A DNA stretch of 64,000 bases from Solimicrobium sp043758755 (GCA_043758755.1 JAYVMW010000016.1:248001-312000); one strand, 5' to 3'; positions 52,565 through 62,695 are shown, numbered from the stretch's first letter. The notes: a model not told the origin generated them from the letters alone. Translations and numbers: made by a program.

Positions 52565-53078
52565 TTTGTACTTTCATTGCTGCTTTATTAAGTGGCATCC
52601 AAACAAATTTCAACCTGTTTGGACGAACTTCCCGTCTCTGGTGCTCTATTCTAGTTCTTTATTCACATATTGCCAGGCCAGTCCCGTGAACCTCTTGTGC
52701 CGATTGTGAGCAGATGGTGCCGTTCAGTCAACGACCGTTTCAGAATTATCGCTCCCCAGACAATATTGCAAACTTTTTTCATTCGTTCCCGTTGCCACCT
52801 GTCGTCCTACATTATCGCGCCAAGACAGGTGCCGGTCACGCAGTATACGAGTTTCTGGAAAACATCGTTCTAGCCCAAACACTGTCATGTTGAGCGCCAG
52901 AGATAAAATTTGTCCGGCTCGTCCAACGGCGCGACCCTGAGCGGTCTGGTAAGGGGCAACTGCTCTGCGTGGGGCGGGCATCTCAAGACTCAGGGTAAAT
53001 ATTATGGATTTTCAGCAAAGACATCTGCCAACTGAAATCTGTGTTCCTTTTAACTTGTCCCATATTTTCCGATACTGC
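52565..53078. other. Intergenic region of about 510 bases without a supported gene
   Basis: It lies between the nitronate monooxygenase start and the stop of an exported unknown protein. A minus-strand open frame at 52724-52981 is compositionally odd and not convincing. No inverted repeats or mobile-element ends were recognised. It may be a decayed gene. Confidence 0.4.
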
Positions 53079-53942
53079 CTATTTGATTGACTGACTGTTT
53101 TTTGACATTTGAATTGTCTGGTCGCTCGGGAAATCTTTATCCATTTTCAAAAGCAGAATGACAGCGGCTTTTAATGGCGCATTCAATTTTTTTTGATTTA
53201 CGCGATTAAGTATTGTTGTGCTGAATTGCGACAGGTCAGCTCCGATGACCGGTTGGGAGACATCATTGATAAATTCCGATGCACGCTCAAATATTCTTAT
53301 CGCTTCCATTTTCATACCAAACTCGATACTGCTCGAATGAATTTTTAAAATACCGGTTGCGCGAGCGATGTCAGTCTGTTCGGATTGCGAAAGCTTATCC
53401 ATTGGCAATGGATCGCCGTATCTGGCTTTATATTCTTCAAGTATTTTTGCACTGTGGTCAGCCTGTGCCTTTGTATTTGACGCTTCTTCCAACCCCAAAA
53501 TTTCAATTCGTCCGATCGCGTAGTCCACTGAACAGACCTTGTAAATCGGAATCGTGATTTGTCCTTCGGGAATTTGGTTTCTTAACTCCGTCAGATAACT
53601 GTATAACAGCCCATCCTGTAAATTGGTATCTGGTGGCGGCGCGTTATTCATATTTGCCAACCGTTCCAGGACTATCATTCTTGAAATTAAATTTAAGTCC
53701 CTCATTCTGCGGCTGTCTATCAAAACCAGATTGGTTTCTTCCTGAGACAATTGTCCATCCGAATTCCTGATTGAATTTTTTCTGACATCGGCTTGAAACT
53801 GTTTACTTTGAGAAGACAACACACCATAAACTTTATTAAACTCGCAGTCTTTCAATTCCAGGTTATTAATATCAAACACACCAGTTGCACCAATTGCGGT
53901 ACTCGTTAATGTCATGATTAGTGCGAAGATCAAATTTTTCAT
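53079..53942 (-). CDS. Exported protein of unknown function
   Basis: 287 residues from an ATG at 53942 preceded by GGGA. MKNLIFALIMTLTSTAIGAT is a signal peptide. The mature protein is mostly helical with an unrecognised family; segments include LNLISRMIVLERLANMN, YSYLTELRNQIPEGQITIPI and FGMKMEAIRIFERASEF. Two Cys residues (about 33 and 137) could form a disulfide. It is AT-richer than the genes to its left. It follows the PilZ gene by 36 bases on the same strand and may be cotranscribed with it. No function is proposed. Confidence 0.72.
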   Translation of the reverse strand: MKNLIFALIMTLTSTAIGATGVFDINNLELKDCEFNKVYGVLSSQSKQFQADVRKNSIRNSDGQLSQEETNLVLIDSRRMRDLNLISRMIVLERLANMNNAPPPDTNLQDGLLYSYLTELRNQIPEGQITIPIYKVCSVDYAIGRIEILGLEEASNTKAQADHSAKILEEYKARYGDPLPMDKLSQSEQTDIARATGILKIHSSSIEFGMKMEAIRIFERASEFINDVSQPVIGADLSQFSTTILNRVNQKKLNAPLKAAVILLLKMDKDFPSDQTIQMSKNSQSIK

Positions 53943-53978
53943 AAAAATCCCGGGCAATTTTAAATAAGCTAAGAACCG

Positions 53979-54311
53979 CTAACTTTCCAGGTACAGATCA
54001 ATCGCCGCCAGGTTGGCTTTGTTAATCATGTCAACAAAATGCATGCCGACCCGAAATCCATCCTTGCAATGTACGCAGTAAGCCACTTTCGCCAGGGCTG
54101 CAATATCACACTGGCGGCCTTTGACGATCAGGGACAGATCGATGTGGTACCGTTGTCCGATGTTCAATTGACTGGAAACGACAAGACAGACACCGGTGGC
54201 TCCGATATCGACTGCAGTAAATGGAATGGTGTGGCTACCCATGACGAGCGTGCCGTGCGTAAGTAGCGGCTTTCTCGGCGAGGAGCGCTGATTCTGGGTC
54301 AGATTCGACAT
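53979..54311 (-). CDS. PilZ-domain protein, altered second motif
   Basis: 110 residues. The N terminus NLTQNQRSSPRKPLLTHGTL contains the R-x-x-x-R motif (RSSPR) that binds cyclic di-GMP. The second motif, usually D/N-x-S-x-x-G, reads DIGATG, so Ser is replaced by Gly. The body has VSSQLNIGQRYHIDLSLIVK and VAYCVHCKDGFRVGMHFVDM, typical PilZ strands. It should be a cytoplasmic c-di-GMP receiver, although binding may be reduced. It is followed by the exported unknown protein, and preceded by a bidirectional terminator. Confidence 0.85.
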   Translation of the reverse strand: MSNLTQNQRSSPRKPLLTHGTLVMGSHTIPFTAVDIGATGVCLVVSSQLNIGQRYHIDLSLIVKGRQCDIAALAKVAYCVHCKDGFRVGMHFVDMINKANLAAIDLYLES

Positions 54312-54374
54312 GTGATTCTTGCCACTGCAACCCTTTCATTTTTCAACAACAAAAATTCCAGAGTCACGAATCGG

Positions 54375-54406
54375 AAAACGCCTTCGATTCAGGTCGAAGG
54401 CGTTTT
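54375..54406. terminator. Bidirectional intrinsic terminator
   Basis: AAAACGCCTTCGA and TCGAAGGCGTTTT pair around TTCAGG, a 13-base stem flanked by A and T runs on both sides. It lies between ompW and the PilZ gene and would end transcription of ompW. Confidence 0.88.
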
Positions 54407-54429
54407 ATTACCTCTGGATTTCGGCCAAT

Positions 54430-55146
54430 TTAGAAGCTGCGACCAATAGCCAAAGTTATCACGGCAGGCCTGAACTTGATATCGGATGGGCGGACCACAC
54501 CCAAGGTGTCGCCGGTCAATACAGTATGAACTTTAGCCGTTGTGTAAGAAGCGTATGCTGACCACTCTTTGGTGATTTTCTGACTGAATCCGACCTGGGC
54601 TGCAGCGCCCGTTGAACTCGTCAAACCAAGGTGGTCCGGACCGCCATTGAGGCTGTCATTGACCGCGGTTGATTCTGCCTTGGTAAACTTGGTGTAATTG
54701 ATACCGAGGCCGACATACGGGCGGAAACTGGCTTCTTTGCTGCCAAAGACGTAATTCAAAAATGCAGTTGGCGCAACTTGTGTCACATAAGCGCCAGCAT
54801 GGCCATTCGCTGCGGCCATTTCTGGTGTCACGAGAGCCGGGTTCAAGACCACCACGTCGACCCGGTGCTTGGGTGGAACACCCAATGCCAGATCAGCCTG
54901 CCAATGCTCCGTAAAATCATAGGAAACACCAAAAGACAGGGTCGTCTGACTTTCAACTTTCAGACTCAGTGCATCGACCGGAGTGAACGGACCGCTGATC
55001 GGTGTTGCCTCGGAATGTGGATTGATGTTGACCGCGCCGATTTTGAAGGTAGTTCCGTCAAGGAACGAAGAATCAGCAAACGAGGGACATGACGCGCCCA
55101 GAGTCAGCGCCGCAAATAAAGCGGAAAGGGGAATTATTTTTTTCAT
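54430..55146 (-). CDS. OmpW-family outer-membrane protein
   Basis: 238 residues. The signal peptide ends near SCPSFADSS. The strand-rich body has FKIGAVNINPHSEATPISGP, TTLSFGVSYDFTEHWQADLA, PTAFLNYVFGSKEASFRPYV and GAAAQVGFSQKITKEWSAYA, and the C terminus ends ITLAIGRSF. This is the eight-stranded OmpW barrel, which passes small hydrophobic molecules. AGGA lies eight bases before the ATG. It follows the lipase-like gene after 13 bases, so the two may be an operon, suggesting a link with uptake of hydrophobic substrates. Confidence 0.9.
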   Translation of the reverse strand: MKKIIPLSALFAALTLGASCPSFADSSFLDGTTFKIGAVNINPHSEATPISGPFTPVDALSLKVESQTTLSFGVSYDFTEHWQADLALGVPPKHRVDVVVLNPALVTPEMAAANGHAGAYVTQVAPTAFLNYVFGSKEASFRPYVGLGINYTKFTKAESTAVNDSLNGGPDHLGLTSSTGAAAQVGFSQKITKEWSAYASYTTAKVHTVLTGDTLGVVRPSDIKFRPAVITLAIGRSF

Positions 55147-55159
55147 TTAGCCCGTCCTG

Positions 55160-56752
55160 TTAGAAATGTGAGAAGAAACCGCTGGCTGCAGCCATGCAGA
55201 ATGGTGCTTCGTTGCCATGGGTGCTCTGCACCACAGCTGCCTGCCCTGCAGCGCCGCCGCCTGCTGCGGTGTAGACGCTGTTTTGCAACGCCTGAAATCC
55301 GCCGCGAGCGGCATCAAAACCATCACCGACCGTCGGTGCTGCTGCCAGATCAACCAATGGATAATATGGTGCCAAAGCAGGCTGCGCTGCAGTCCATTCC
55401 GCTTTCATTGTGACCGAGTTAAAGAAGTACACCGTCGGATCATTTGCGCCACCACACAGAAGCGTTGGTTCAACTGGGAAATAGCCGCGCAGATCGTTTG
55501 CAGCAAAATGTTTGCGTGCTGCGGTTGCCGCCGTTGTGGTCGATGAAGGGAATGTGGATGGTCCACCGAGCCATGTTGCCATATTCAATTGATCAGGATT
55601 GGCAGAGGCATCCATCAAGTAAGCTAAACGGAAGGTATTGTTGAACAGGCTGGGGTCACCGAAACCAAGCGCGAACAGCGGATCGACGGCAGGATTTCCG
55701 GTAACCGCGGGCGTCACGCCAGGAACCCCTGGTGATGTTGCACTGAACAAGGCAGTCTGTGGAATCAGTGACAACTGGGCTGTTGTAGAATTTATTGGGT
55801 AGGGAAGTAACGCAGCAATGCCCGCACTTGCCAATGATGGCGTGTACACATCAGATGGATTGCTGTAAATGTCGCCATATGAATTCTGATAGGCTGTAAC
55901 AATCATGGTGCCCAGATACGGTCCACCTAAATTGGGATGCCCGGCAAATACATAGTCAAACAGTGCTGCAAGTGCATATGGACCTGAACTTGGGGCGGCA
56001 GCAGCCACCTTCATGGTTTTATCCCCTGCTGCATATTTGGCATCCATGGCTTTCTGGGCCGCCATGGCGACGTATCCGCCCTGGGAATAACCAGTTATAA
56101 ATAACTTGCCACTGTCCGTCACACCTTTGTTGATGATGTTGGGCAAAGCCAGACGGGCGGCCTGCAGCGAGTTGATCATGTCGGCGGCCTGCTGCGCTTC
56201 GATCAGATAAGGATGGTAGCCGATATTGGATGAATCATAACCGACGTAGTTGGGTGCAACAACGATATAGCCCTGCGCTGCAAATACCGCGGCAATCAAA
56301 GAACCTTCACTGGCTGCCGGATTGGTCGAGTCAGTCCAGTTCGCAATATTGTAGTTGTGATTGAAGGTCGTTCCGTGCGCGTACAACACGACAGGACGAG
56401 GACCTGTACATTTTGGATCGGTGCCGGTCGGCACCATCAATGCGCCGGACGCCGTGGCACCGGAGGCACCCTTGCCGTCGACGGTGCCGTACTGAATGTA
56501 TTGCGTATCAACTCCGCAAACTGGTGTGCCTGCGATCTGCAACAATCCTTGCCCTGCGGCTGACGCGTTCAGTGACGCGGCAAAATATTGCGCTGACAGG
56601 GAGGTAAGTCTCGGTGCCGGATTCTGTAATAAAGTGCCAGGGGTCGCACCAGAACTTTGTGTTCCGGCCGGTGAGCTGGAGGTTCCACTGCCGCAGGCAC
56701 TCAACAGAATAGACGTGCAAAGTGCCAGGGCCGATAATTGATATTGCTTCAT
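55160..56752 (-). CDS. Lipase-like alpha/beta hydrolase lipoprotein
   Basis: 530 residues from an ATG preceded by GGAG at eight bases. MKQYQLSALALCTSILLSAC is a lipoprotein signal with Cys20. The catalytic region has FITGYSQGGYVAMAAQKAMD, where G-Y-S-Q-G is the nucleophile elbow, and YIVVAPNYVGYDSSNIGYHP earlier. Later PTLLCGGANDPTVYFFNSVT probably holds the acid Asp. This is a secretory lipase or esterase type (PF03583-like as I recall). It should act on the outer face or in the periplasm. OmpW is encoded 13 bases downstream. Substrate chain length is not visible. Confidence 0.85.
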   Translation of the reverse strand: MKQYQLSALALCTSILLSACGSGTSSSPAGTQSSGATPGTLLQNPAPRLTSLSAQYFAASLNASAAGQGLLQIAGTPVCGVDTQYIQYGTVDGKGASGATASGALMVPTGTDPKCTGPRPVVLYAHGTTFNHNYNIANWTDSTNPAASEGSLIAAVFAAQGYIVVAPNYVGYDSSNIGYHPYLIEAQQAADMINSLQAARLALPNIINKGVTDSGKLFITGYSQGGYVAMAAQKAMDAKYAAGDKTMKVAAAAPSSGPYALAALFDYVFAGHPNLGGPYLGTMIVTAYQNSYGDIYSNPSDVYTPSLASAGIAALLPYPINSTTAQLSLIPQTALFSATSPGVPGVTPAVTGNPAVDPLFALGFGDPSLFNNTFRLAYLMDASANPDQLNMATWLGGPSTFPSSTTTAATAARKHFAANDLRGYFPVEPTLLCGGANDPTVYFFNSVTMKAEWTAAQPALAPYYPLVDLAAAPTVGDGFDAARGGFQALQNSVYTAAGGGAAGQAAVVQSTHGNEAPFCMAAASGFFSHF

Positions 56753-57018
56753 AAAGCTGTCTCCAAGTTTTTTCAAACGATTATATTTATTTAACCGCAT
56801 CAAATCCAGATATTACGCCGGGGTTTGTTTGTTGCATTTGATTCAAACGCCAAACTTGCCAGCCGCTCAATCTTTCCGCAGCCATGACGGTGCAGCGGCG
56901 ATTTTTCATCTTAACAGTCTGGAAATCAAAGACAAGCTACTTTTAAACAGGGGTACTGACAAATGCCCCAAACAGCTCAAAATAGCCTCTGCCTTCACCA
57001 GAAATACCACAGTCCATG

Positions 57019-60000
57019 TCACATTTGAAGTAACTGATTCCGCCGCAACAACAAATACACCACCGGCACCACCAGCATCGACAGCAGCGGTGCGGTAATC
57101 ATGCCACCCACCATGGGTGCGGCGATGCGCTGCATGACTTCCGAACCCGTGCCGGAACCAAGCATGATGGGCAACAGACCGGCCAGAATCACTGCCACGG
57201 TCATGGCCTTGGGTCGCACCCGCAACAGCGCCCCGCTCCGGATCGCCTCGAGCAGATCGGCTTCACTGTGCCGGCCTTCGGCCTGCATGGCATCCCAGGC
57301 ATGCTTCAGATACAGCAGCATGATCACACCAAATTCTGCCGACACGCCTGACAGTGCAATAAACCCGACCGCAGCCGCAATCGAAAAATGATAGTCCAGC
57401 AGCCACAGCAGCCAGATCCCGCCGGCCAGCGCGAACGGCAGCGTGGTCATGATCAGGGCGGCCTCGTCAAACCGTTTGAAGATCAGGTACAACAACACAA
57501 AAATGATGCCCAGCGTGGCCGGCACGACGATTTTCAGTCTGGCCGTGGCACGTTCCAGATACTCAAACTGGCCAGACCAGGAAACGGTGTAACCAGCCGG
57601 CAGCTGTACTTCGCGGGCCACCACCTGCTGCATCTCGCGTACCGCAGAACTGAGGTCACGGCCACGGATATCGACATACACCCATCCTGACAGTCTGCCA
57701 TTTTCGCTTTTCAGCATCGGCGGACCGTCGCCAATGCTGATGGCAGCCACGCCACCCAGACTGATCTGCGCACCCGATTCAGTCAGTATTGGCAGGCGAC
57801 GCAATGCGTCGATCGAATCGCGCTGTTCTCTCGGATAGCGCACGTTAATCGGAAAGCGCTGCAGACCTTCGACGGTTTCACCGATATTGTCACCACCGAG
57901 CGCGGCACCAATAATGCTGTGCACATCGGCGATATTCATGCCATAGCGCGCGGCCGCGTCGCGGTCGATCTGCACGTTGATATACCGTGCGCCGTTGAGC
58001 CGTTCGGCCAGCGCCGACGACACGCCTGACACGCCTTTTACGGCGTGTTCAATGGCCACCGACAACCGGTCAATTTCCTGCAGATTGGCACCCGCCACTT
58101 TGATTCCGACCGGGCTCTTGATGCCGGTTGCCAGCATGTCGATACGGTTGCGGATCGGCGGCACCCACACGTTGGACAAACCTGGTACCTGCACGGTTTT
58201 GTCCAGTTCGGCGATCAGTTTGTCGGTTGTCATGCCGCTGCGCCACTGATCACGCGGTTTGAGCTGTATCGTGGTTTCAAACATTTCCAGCGGTGCCGGG
58301 TCGGTGGCCGATTCGGCGCGACCGGCCTTGCCAAATACCGACTGCACTTCCGGCACGGTTTTGATCAACCGGTCAGTCTGCTGCAATAACTGCGTAGCCT
58401 TACCCGCAGCAATGCCGGGCAGAGCCGACGGCATGTAAAGCACGTCGCCTTCATCGAGCGGCGGCATGAATTCACTGCCCAGCTGCGACAGTGGCCACAG
58501 GGTCAGCAACACCGCCAGCCCGGCAATGGCCAGGGTCGGTTTCGGAAAGCGCAGTACCAGTTCCAGAACCGGACGATAGCCGGCAATGAAAAACCGGTTG
58601 ACCGGATTGTCATGCTCATTGGGAATGCGTCCCCGGATCAGATAATGCATCAGCACCGGTATGAGCGTCACGGCCAGCAGCGCGGCTGCAGCCATCACCC
58701 AGGTTTTGGTAAACGCCAGCGGGGCAAACAGCCGGCCTTCCTGGGCCTGCAGGGTAAACACCGGAATGAACGACAACACGATAATCAACAGAGAAAAGAA
58801 CAGCGCCGGTCCGACTTCCACGGCGGCGTCTGCAATGACCCTGCCATGCCCGGTTCCGGCCAGTATTCTGTCCGGATTATCGTGATGCCATTTCTCGATA
58901 TGCTTGTGCGCATTTTCGATCATCACCACCGCCGCATCGATCATCGCACCGACCGCAATGGCGATGCCGCCCAGCGACATGATGTTGGCATTGACGCCCT
59001 GGTAATACATGACGATAAACGCCGCCACGATGCCCAGCGGCAGCGACACGATGGCCACCAGTGCCGAGCGGATATGAAACAGGAAGATGGCGCACACCAG
59101 TGCCACGACGATGAATTCTTCGATCAGGGTGTGCTGAAGATTGGTGATGGCACGGTTAATCAGTTGTGAGCGATCATAGACCGGAACAATCTCAACGCCG
59201 CTTGGCAAGCCGGTTTTGAGTTTGTCCAGTTTGTCTTTGACTGCGGCGATGGTTTCCAGTGCATTTTTTCCGGAGCGCATAATGATCACACCGCCGGCCA
59301 CTTCGCCCTCCCCGTTCAGATCCGCGATGCCGCGCCGCATTTCCGGTCCGACCTGAATATGCGCTACATCGCCCAGTCTGACCGACACCCCTGCAGCGGT
59401 AGTGACCAGCGAAATTTTGCGAAAATCTTCCAGCGACTGCAGATACCCTGATGCGCGCACCATGTATTCCGCCTCGCCCAGTTCCAGCACCGAGCCACCG
59501 CTTTCCTGATTGGCTTTTTGCACCGCATCGATAACTTTGGCGTGCGTAATCCGGTAAGCACGCAGCTTGTCAGGATCCAGCACGATCTGATACTGACGCA
59601 CCATGCCGCCAATGCTGGCTACTTCAGCGACATTGGTCACGCTCTTCAACTCGAAGCGCAAAAACCAGTCCTGCAGGGCGCGCAACTGCGACAGATCCAT
59701 GGTGCCCTTGCGGTCCACCAGCGCATATTCATACACCCACCCGACCCCGCTGGCGTCTGGACCGAGTGCGGTTTTTGCCTGGGCCGGCAGGCGCGCCTGC
59801 ACCTGGTTCAGGTATTCCAGCACGCGCGAGCGGGCCCAGTACGGGTCGGTGCCGTCTTCAAACAGAATGTAGACGAACGAATCGCCAAAGAAGGAATAGC
59901 CGCGCACGGTTTTGGCACCGGGCACTGACAGCATGGTAGTCGTCAGTGGATAGGTGACCTGGTTTTCGACAATTTGCGGCGCCTGACCCGGGTAAGTGGT

Positions 60001-60150
60001 GCGGATGATGACCTGCACATCCGACAGGTCGGGCAACGCATCGATGGGCGTATGCAGCCAGGCCCAGATTCCCCACACGCCGATGATCAACGTGGCCAGC
60101 AATACCAGCAGGCGATTGATGAGTGACCAGCGTATCAGTTGCGCGATCAT
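57019..60150 (-). CDS. cusA: CusA/CzcA-type heavy-metal efflux RND pump
   Basis: 1043 residues, the usual RND length with twelve membrane helices. Marks are IAQLIRWSLINRLLVLLATL and IIRTTYPGQAPQIVENQVTY at the N terminus, and GGIAIAVGAMIDAAVVMIEN with the proton-carrying Asp in helix four. Later PLDEGDVLYMPSALPGIAAG and TLPFALAGGIWLLWLLDYHF are typical of heavy-metal RND pumps. The adjacent membrane-fusion protein has the CusB metal-binding segment, so Cu(I)/Ag(I) is the likely substrate. It overlaps the cusB stop by four bases. It should span the inner membrane and dock with the other two pump parts. Confidence 0.93.
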   Translation of the reverse strand: MIAQLIRWSLINRLLVLLATLIIGVWGIWAWLHTPIDALPDLSDVQVIIRTTYPGQAPQIVENQVTYPLTTTMLSVPGAKTVRGYSFFGDSFVYILFEDGTDPYWARSRVLEYLNQVQARLPAQAKTALGPDASGVGWVYEYALVDRKGTMDLSQLRALQDWFLRFELKSVTNVAEVASIGGMVRQYQIVLDPDKLRAYRITHAKVIDAVQKANQESGGSVLELGEAEYMVRASGYLQSLEDFRKISLVTTAAGVSVRLGDVAHIQVGPEMRRGIADLNGEGEVAGGVIIMRSGKNALETIAAVKDKLDKLKTGLPSGVEIVPVYDRSQLINRAITNLQHTLIEEFIVVALVCAIFLFHIRSALVAIVSLPLGIVAAFIVMYYQGVNANIMSLGGIAIAVGAMIDAAVVMIENAHKHIEKWHHDNPDRILAGTGHGRVIADAAVEVGPALFFSLLIIVLSFIPVFTLQAQEGRLFAPLAFTKTWVMAAAALLAVTLIPVLMHYLIRGRIPNEHDNPVNRFFIAGYRPVLELVLRFPKPTLAIAGLAVLLTLWPLSQLGSEFMPPLDEGDVLYMPSALPGIAAGKATQLLQQTDRLIKTVPEVQSVFGKAGRAESATDPAPLEMFETTIQLKPRDQWRSGMTTDKLIAELDKTVQVPGLSNVWVPPIRNRIDMLATGIKSPVGIKVAGANLQEIDRLSVAIEHAVKGVSGVSSALAERLNGARYINVQIDRDAAARYGMNIADVHSIIGAALGGDNIGETVEGLQRFPINVRYPREQRDSIDALRRLPILTESGAQISLGGVAAISIGDGPPMLKSENGRLSGWVYVDIRGRDLSSAVREMQQVVAREVQLPAGYTVSWSGQFEYLERATARLKIVVPATLGIIFVLLYLIFKRFDEAALIMTTLPFALAGGIWLLWLLDYHFSIAAAVGFIALSGVSAEFGVIMLLYLKHAWDAMQAEGRHSEADLLEAIRSGALLRVRPKAMTVAVILAGLLPIMLGSGTGSEVMQRIAAPMVGGMITAPLLSMLVVPVVYLLLRRNQLLQM

Positions 60151-61403
60151 TTGCGCGCTCCCTGATCTGCCGGTGCGTCCTCCATGCGCTCCGTGCTGCC
60201 TTTCAGGCTGGCTTCGGAGTCAATCAGGAACTGGCCGGATACCACCACTTTCTGGCCGGCCTGCAATCCCTTTCTGACTTCGGTCAGTCCATGTGCTTCG
60301 GCCCCGGTGTCAATGTCTGCGGCACTGAACCTGCCTTCACCCTGCTCGACCATGACGACGTTGCGCGTGCCGGTCCGGATCACCGCTTCGCTTGGTACCA
60401 GCAGTACTTCCCGTGCTGTCGGTGCCGACATAAAGTGGACTGTGGCGAACATGCCCGGCACCAGTTTCCCGAGCGGATTGGCAAGTTCGATGCGCGCTTT
60501 GATGGTGCGGGTGGCGGGATTAACTTCGGGAAGAATCGCTTGCACCCGACCTTTGAAGAGCACGCCGGACAGCGCCGGTGCCAATGCTTCAACCAGGGTA
60601 CCGGGTCGTACCTGAGCGGCCTGATTTTCCGGCAGCTCTGCCATGACCCAGACGCTCTTCAATGCGTTGATGGTATACAGAGCGGCACCGGCATTGACCG
60701 TCATGCCTTCGCGTATGGCAAGCTCGGACACCACACCATCAATCGGCGCGGTGAGGGCAATCTGGGTATGCACCTTGCCGCTGGCGCTGACCTGCGCAAT
60801 CTGCCCTTCACTCATGCCGGCCAACCGCATGCGCTGGCGCGCGCCGTCCAGCAATCCGTCCAGGCCAGCCACACCCTGCATGTGCAGAACCGTCAGATAT
60901 TCCTCCTGCGCTGCGACCCAGTCCGGCACGGTCAGTTCCGCCAGATTCTGTCCTTTTCTGACCGGTTCAAACTGCGTGCGTACCGACACATGTTCGACGT
61001 AACCATTGCTGCGCGACTGCACCACTGCCACATCGCGTTCATTGTAGGCAACACTGCCTGCGGCGGTCAGATCCGAAGCGAGCCGGCCCTGTGTCACTGC
61101 GGCAGTGCGGATTCCCAGATTCTGGCGAATACCTGATTTGATGCTGACCTGATGTTGCGTGCCAACTGCATCGGCTTCATCGGCATCATCGGCATATACA
61201 GGTTCGAGCTCCATATCCATGTAGGGTGATTTGCCCGGCTTGTCGAAGTGTTGCGCCGGGTTCATCGGATCATGCCAGTACAACGGTTTTTTTACGGCCG
61301 GCTGCGCCTGCACCTGCGCTACCTGCTGACTGACACCGTAACGATAAAAGCCGTAACCGGTTACGGCAAGCAGTGCGGCAAAAACAAGATAGGAGGTTTT
61401 CAT
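60147..61403 (-). CDS. cusB: CusB-type periplasmic adaptor of the metal efflux pump
   Basis: 418 residues. A signal-anchor segment is followed by PLYWHDPMNPAQHFDKPGKS and PYMDMELEPVYADD, the heavy-metal-binding segment of CusB-type adaptors with Met and Asp residues. The core has QNLGIRTAAVTQGRLASDLT, RSNGYVEHVSVRTQFEPVRK and HTQIALTAPIDGVVSELAIR, then EVNPATRTIKARIELANPLG, typical membrane-fusion strands. It links CusA to CusC across the periplasm and hands over Cu(I) or Ag(I). The ATG overlaps the cusC stop by four bases. Lengths and order match the standard system. Confidence 0.93.
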   Translation of the reverse strand: MKTSYLVFAALLAVTGYGFYRYGVSQQVAQVQAQPAVKKPLYWHDPMNPAQHFDKPGKSPYMDMELEPVYADDADEADAVGTQHQVSIKSGIRQNLGIRTAAVTQGRLASDLTAAGSVAYNERDVAVVQSRSNGYVEHVSVRTQFEPVRKGQNLAELTVPDWVAAQEEYLTVLHMQGVAGLDGLLDGARQRMRLAGMSEGQIAQVSASGKVHTQIALTAPIDGVVSELAIREGMTVNAGAALYTINALKSVWVMAELPENQAAQVRPGTLVEALAPALSGVLFKGRVQAILPEVNPATRTIKARIELANPLGKLVPGMFATVHFMSAPTAREVLLVPSEAVIRTGTRNVVMVEQGEGRFSAADIDTGAEAHGLTEVRKGLQAGQKVVVSGQFLIDSEASLKGSTERMEDAPADQGARK

Positions 61404-62695
61404 GGCTGTTCCCGCTTCAAAGTCGGTGATAAAAATTCAAGTTGTGCCCACAGGCGCGCGGTATCAGACTGCAATTGCAGCCACTGGAGATGCACATCAA
61501 TTTCGTTGCGCCGTGCCGAGAGCAAATCCGCCAGGCTGGCCTTGCCGCCGCGATAACTGGCCGCCACAGAACTGGTGCGCTGTGCGACCAGTGGCAGCAG
61601 TTCAGATTCATACCGGTCCAGTCGCGCACGATTGTTGTGCCACTCAAAAATCATGGCCTGCATTTCGGCGACATGCAAACGCAGCTGCTCATCGCGTTCG
61701 GCACTGGCCTGATCAACTTTGGCCTGTTTGGCAAACAGTTCGCGATTCTGGCGATTTTTTTTATCCCACTGCAACGGGATCGACACTTCGACTGAAATCA
61801 TGTTGGAGTTCGGTGCGCCGCGCTGCTGGTACGCCAGCTCTACGCTCCAGTCAGCGCTTTGATTGGCCTGGGCCAGTCTGGCGTCGGCCCGGGCAATGCT
61901 GACCTGCTGGTCCAGTACTGTAATCTGAGGATGTTGTTCCAGCTGCGTTTGCAGATGTTCAGGGTCGAGATGTATGTCTGTCATCGGCGGCGGGTCGGCC
62001 AGCGCTGCGTTTGCCTCGGTGCCGACCCAGCGCGACAGGGAAGTTCTGGCATTGTGGATACGCTGGCGGATTTCATCAGCGCGGTCCTGCATCATAACCA
62101 GAGAGCTCCTGGCAGCAAAAATATCGGCCTGCGTAGCGCGTGCGGCCCGATAAGCACTTTCAGCGGCGGCAATTTCAAGTCTGCTTTGCGCAACCTGTTC
62201 ATCAACGACCGTGGCCATTTGCAGGACATAATGTGTGTCCAGCCAGGCCAGTGCGGTATCGCGTTCAATGGATGCGATGGCCAGCGTTTTTTCTGCGCGG
62301 GTTTTATCGGCTTCCCGTTCGGCCAGATCGGTGCGGGCGGTGCGTTTGTCGGAGCCGGTCAATTCCTGCATCAACGCAACCCGGCGCATGGTCATGCCGT
62401 CATCAGTGAGGCTGTAGCGCTCGGCACCGGTGACGGGTAAATTGTCGACACCCATTTTCAGGACTGGATCCGGCAGCTGGCCGGCAGCAACGGCCATTTC
62501 ACGTGACGCCTGCAGGGAAAAATCCTGGGCAGCCAGCGATCTGGAACGCGCCAGTGCCAGTGACTGGGCCTGTTCCAGTGTCAGCGTCCGCGCAGCGTTC
62601 TCTGAACAAGGAGCCGGTCCGGCATGCAAAACAATCAGGGTAACGACAAATGTGGTTAAGACTGCGCGCGGCAGTTTTTCAATCAGTGAGGCCAT
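61400..62695 (-). CDS. cusC: TolC-family outer-membrane channel of the metal efflux pump
   Basis: 431 residues. A signal peptide ends near HAGPAPCSENA, although the Cys may be a lipid site. TolC-type repeats are seen: ALARSRSLAAQDFSLQASRE, EADKTRAEKTLAIASIERDT, AESAYRAARATQADIFAARS and ASYRGGKASLADLLSARRNE. The protein should form the trimeric outer-membrane tunnel for CusAB. It lies 83 bases downstream of the small Cys/Met protein gene and overlaps cusB. The operon order is small protein, C, B, A. Confidence 0.92.
   Translation of the reverse strand: MASLIEKLPRAVLTTFVVTLIVLHAGPAPCSENAARTLTLEQAQSLALARSRSLAAQDFSLQASREMAVAAGQLPDPVLKMGVDNLPVTGAERYSLTDDGMTMRRVALMQELTGSDKRTARTDLAEREADKTRAEKTLAIASIERDTALAWLDTHYVLQMATVVDEQVAQSRLEIAAAESAYRAARATQADIFAARSSLVMMQDRADEIRQRIHNARTSLSRWVGTEANAALADPPPMTDIHLDPEHLQTQLEQHPQITVLDQQVSIARADARLAQANQSADWSVELAYQQRGAPNSNMISVEVSIPLQWDKKNRQNRELFAKQAKVDQASAERDEQLRLHVAEMQAMIFEWHNNRARLDRYESELLPLVAQRTSSVAASYRGGKASLADLLSARRNEIDVHLQWLQLQSDTARLWAQLEFLSPTLKREQP

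Noticed and set aside
52724..52981. 85-codon minus-strand open frame in the intergenic gap
   Set aside because: No recognisable domain or ribosome site; it may be a remnant but is not supported.
56455..56485. D-G-K-G-A-S-G-A-T in the lipase-like lipoprotein as an ApbE flavinylation site
   Set aside because: The spacing from Asp to S-G-A-T does not match the consensus well, and the protein is far from apbE and unrelated in role.
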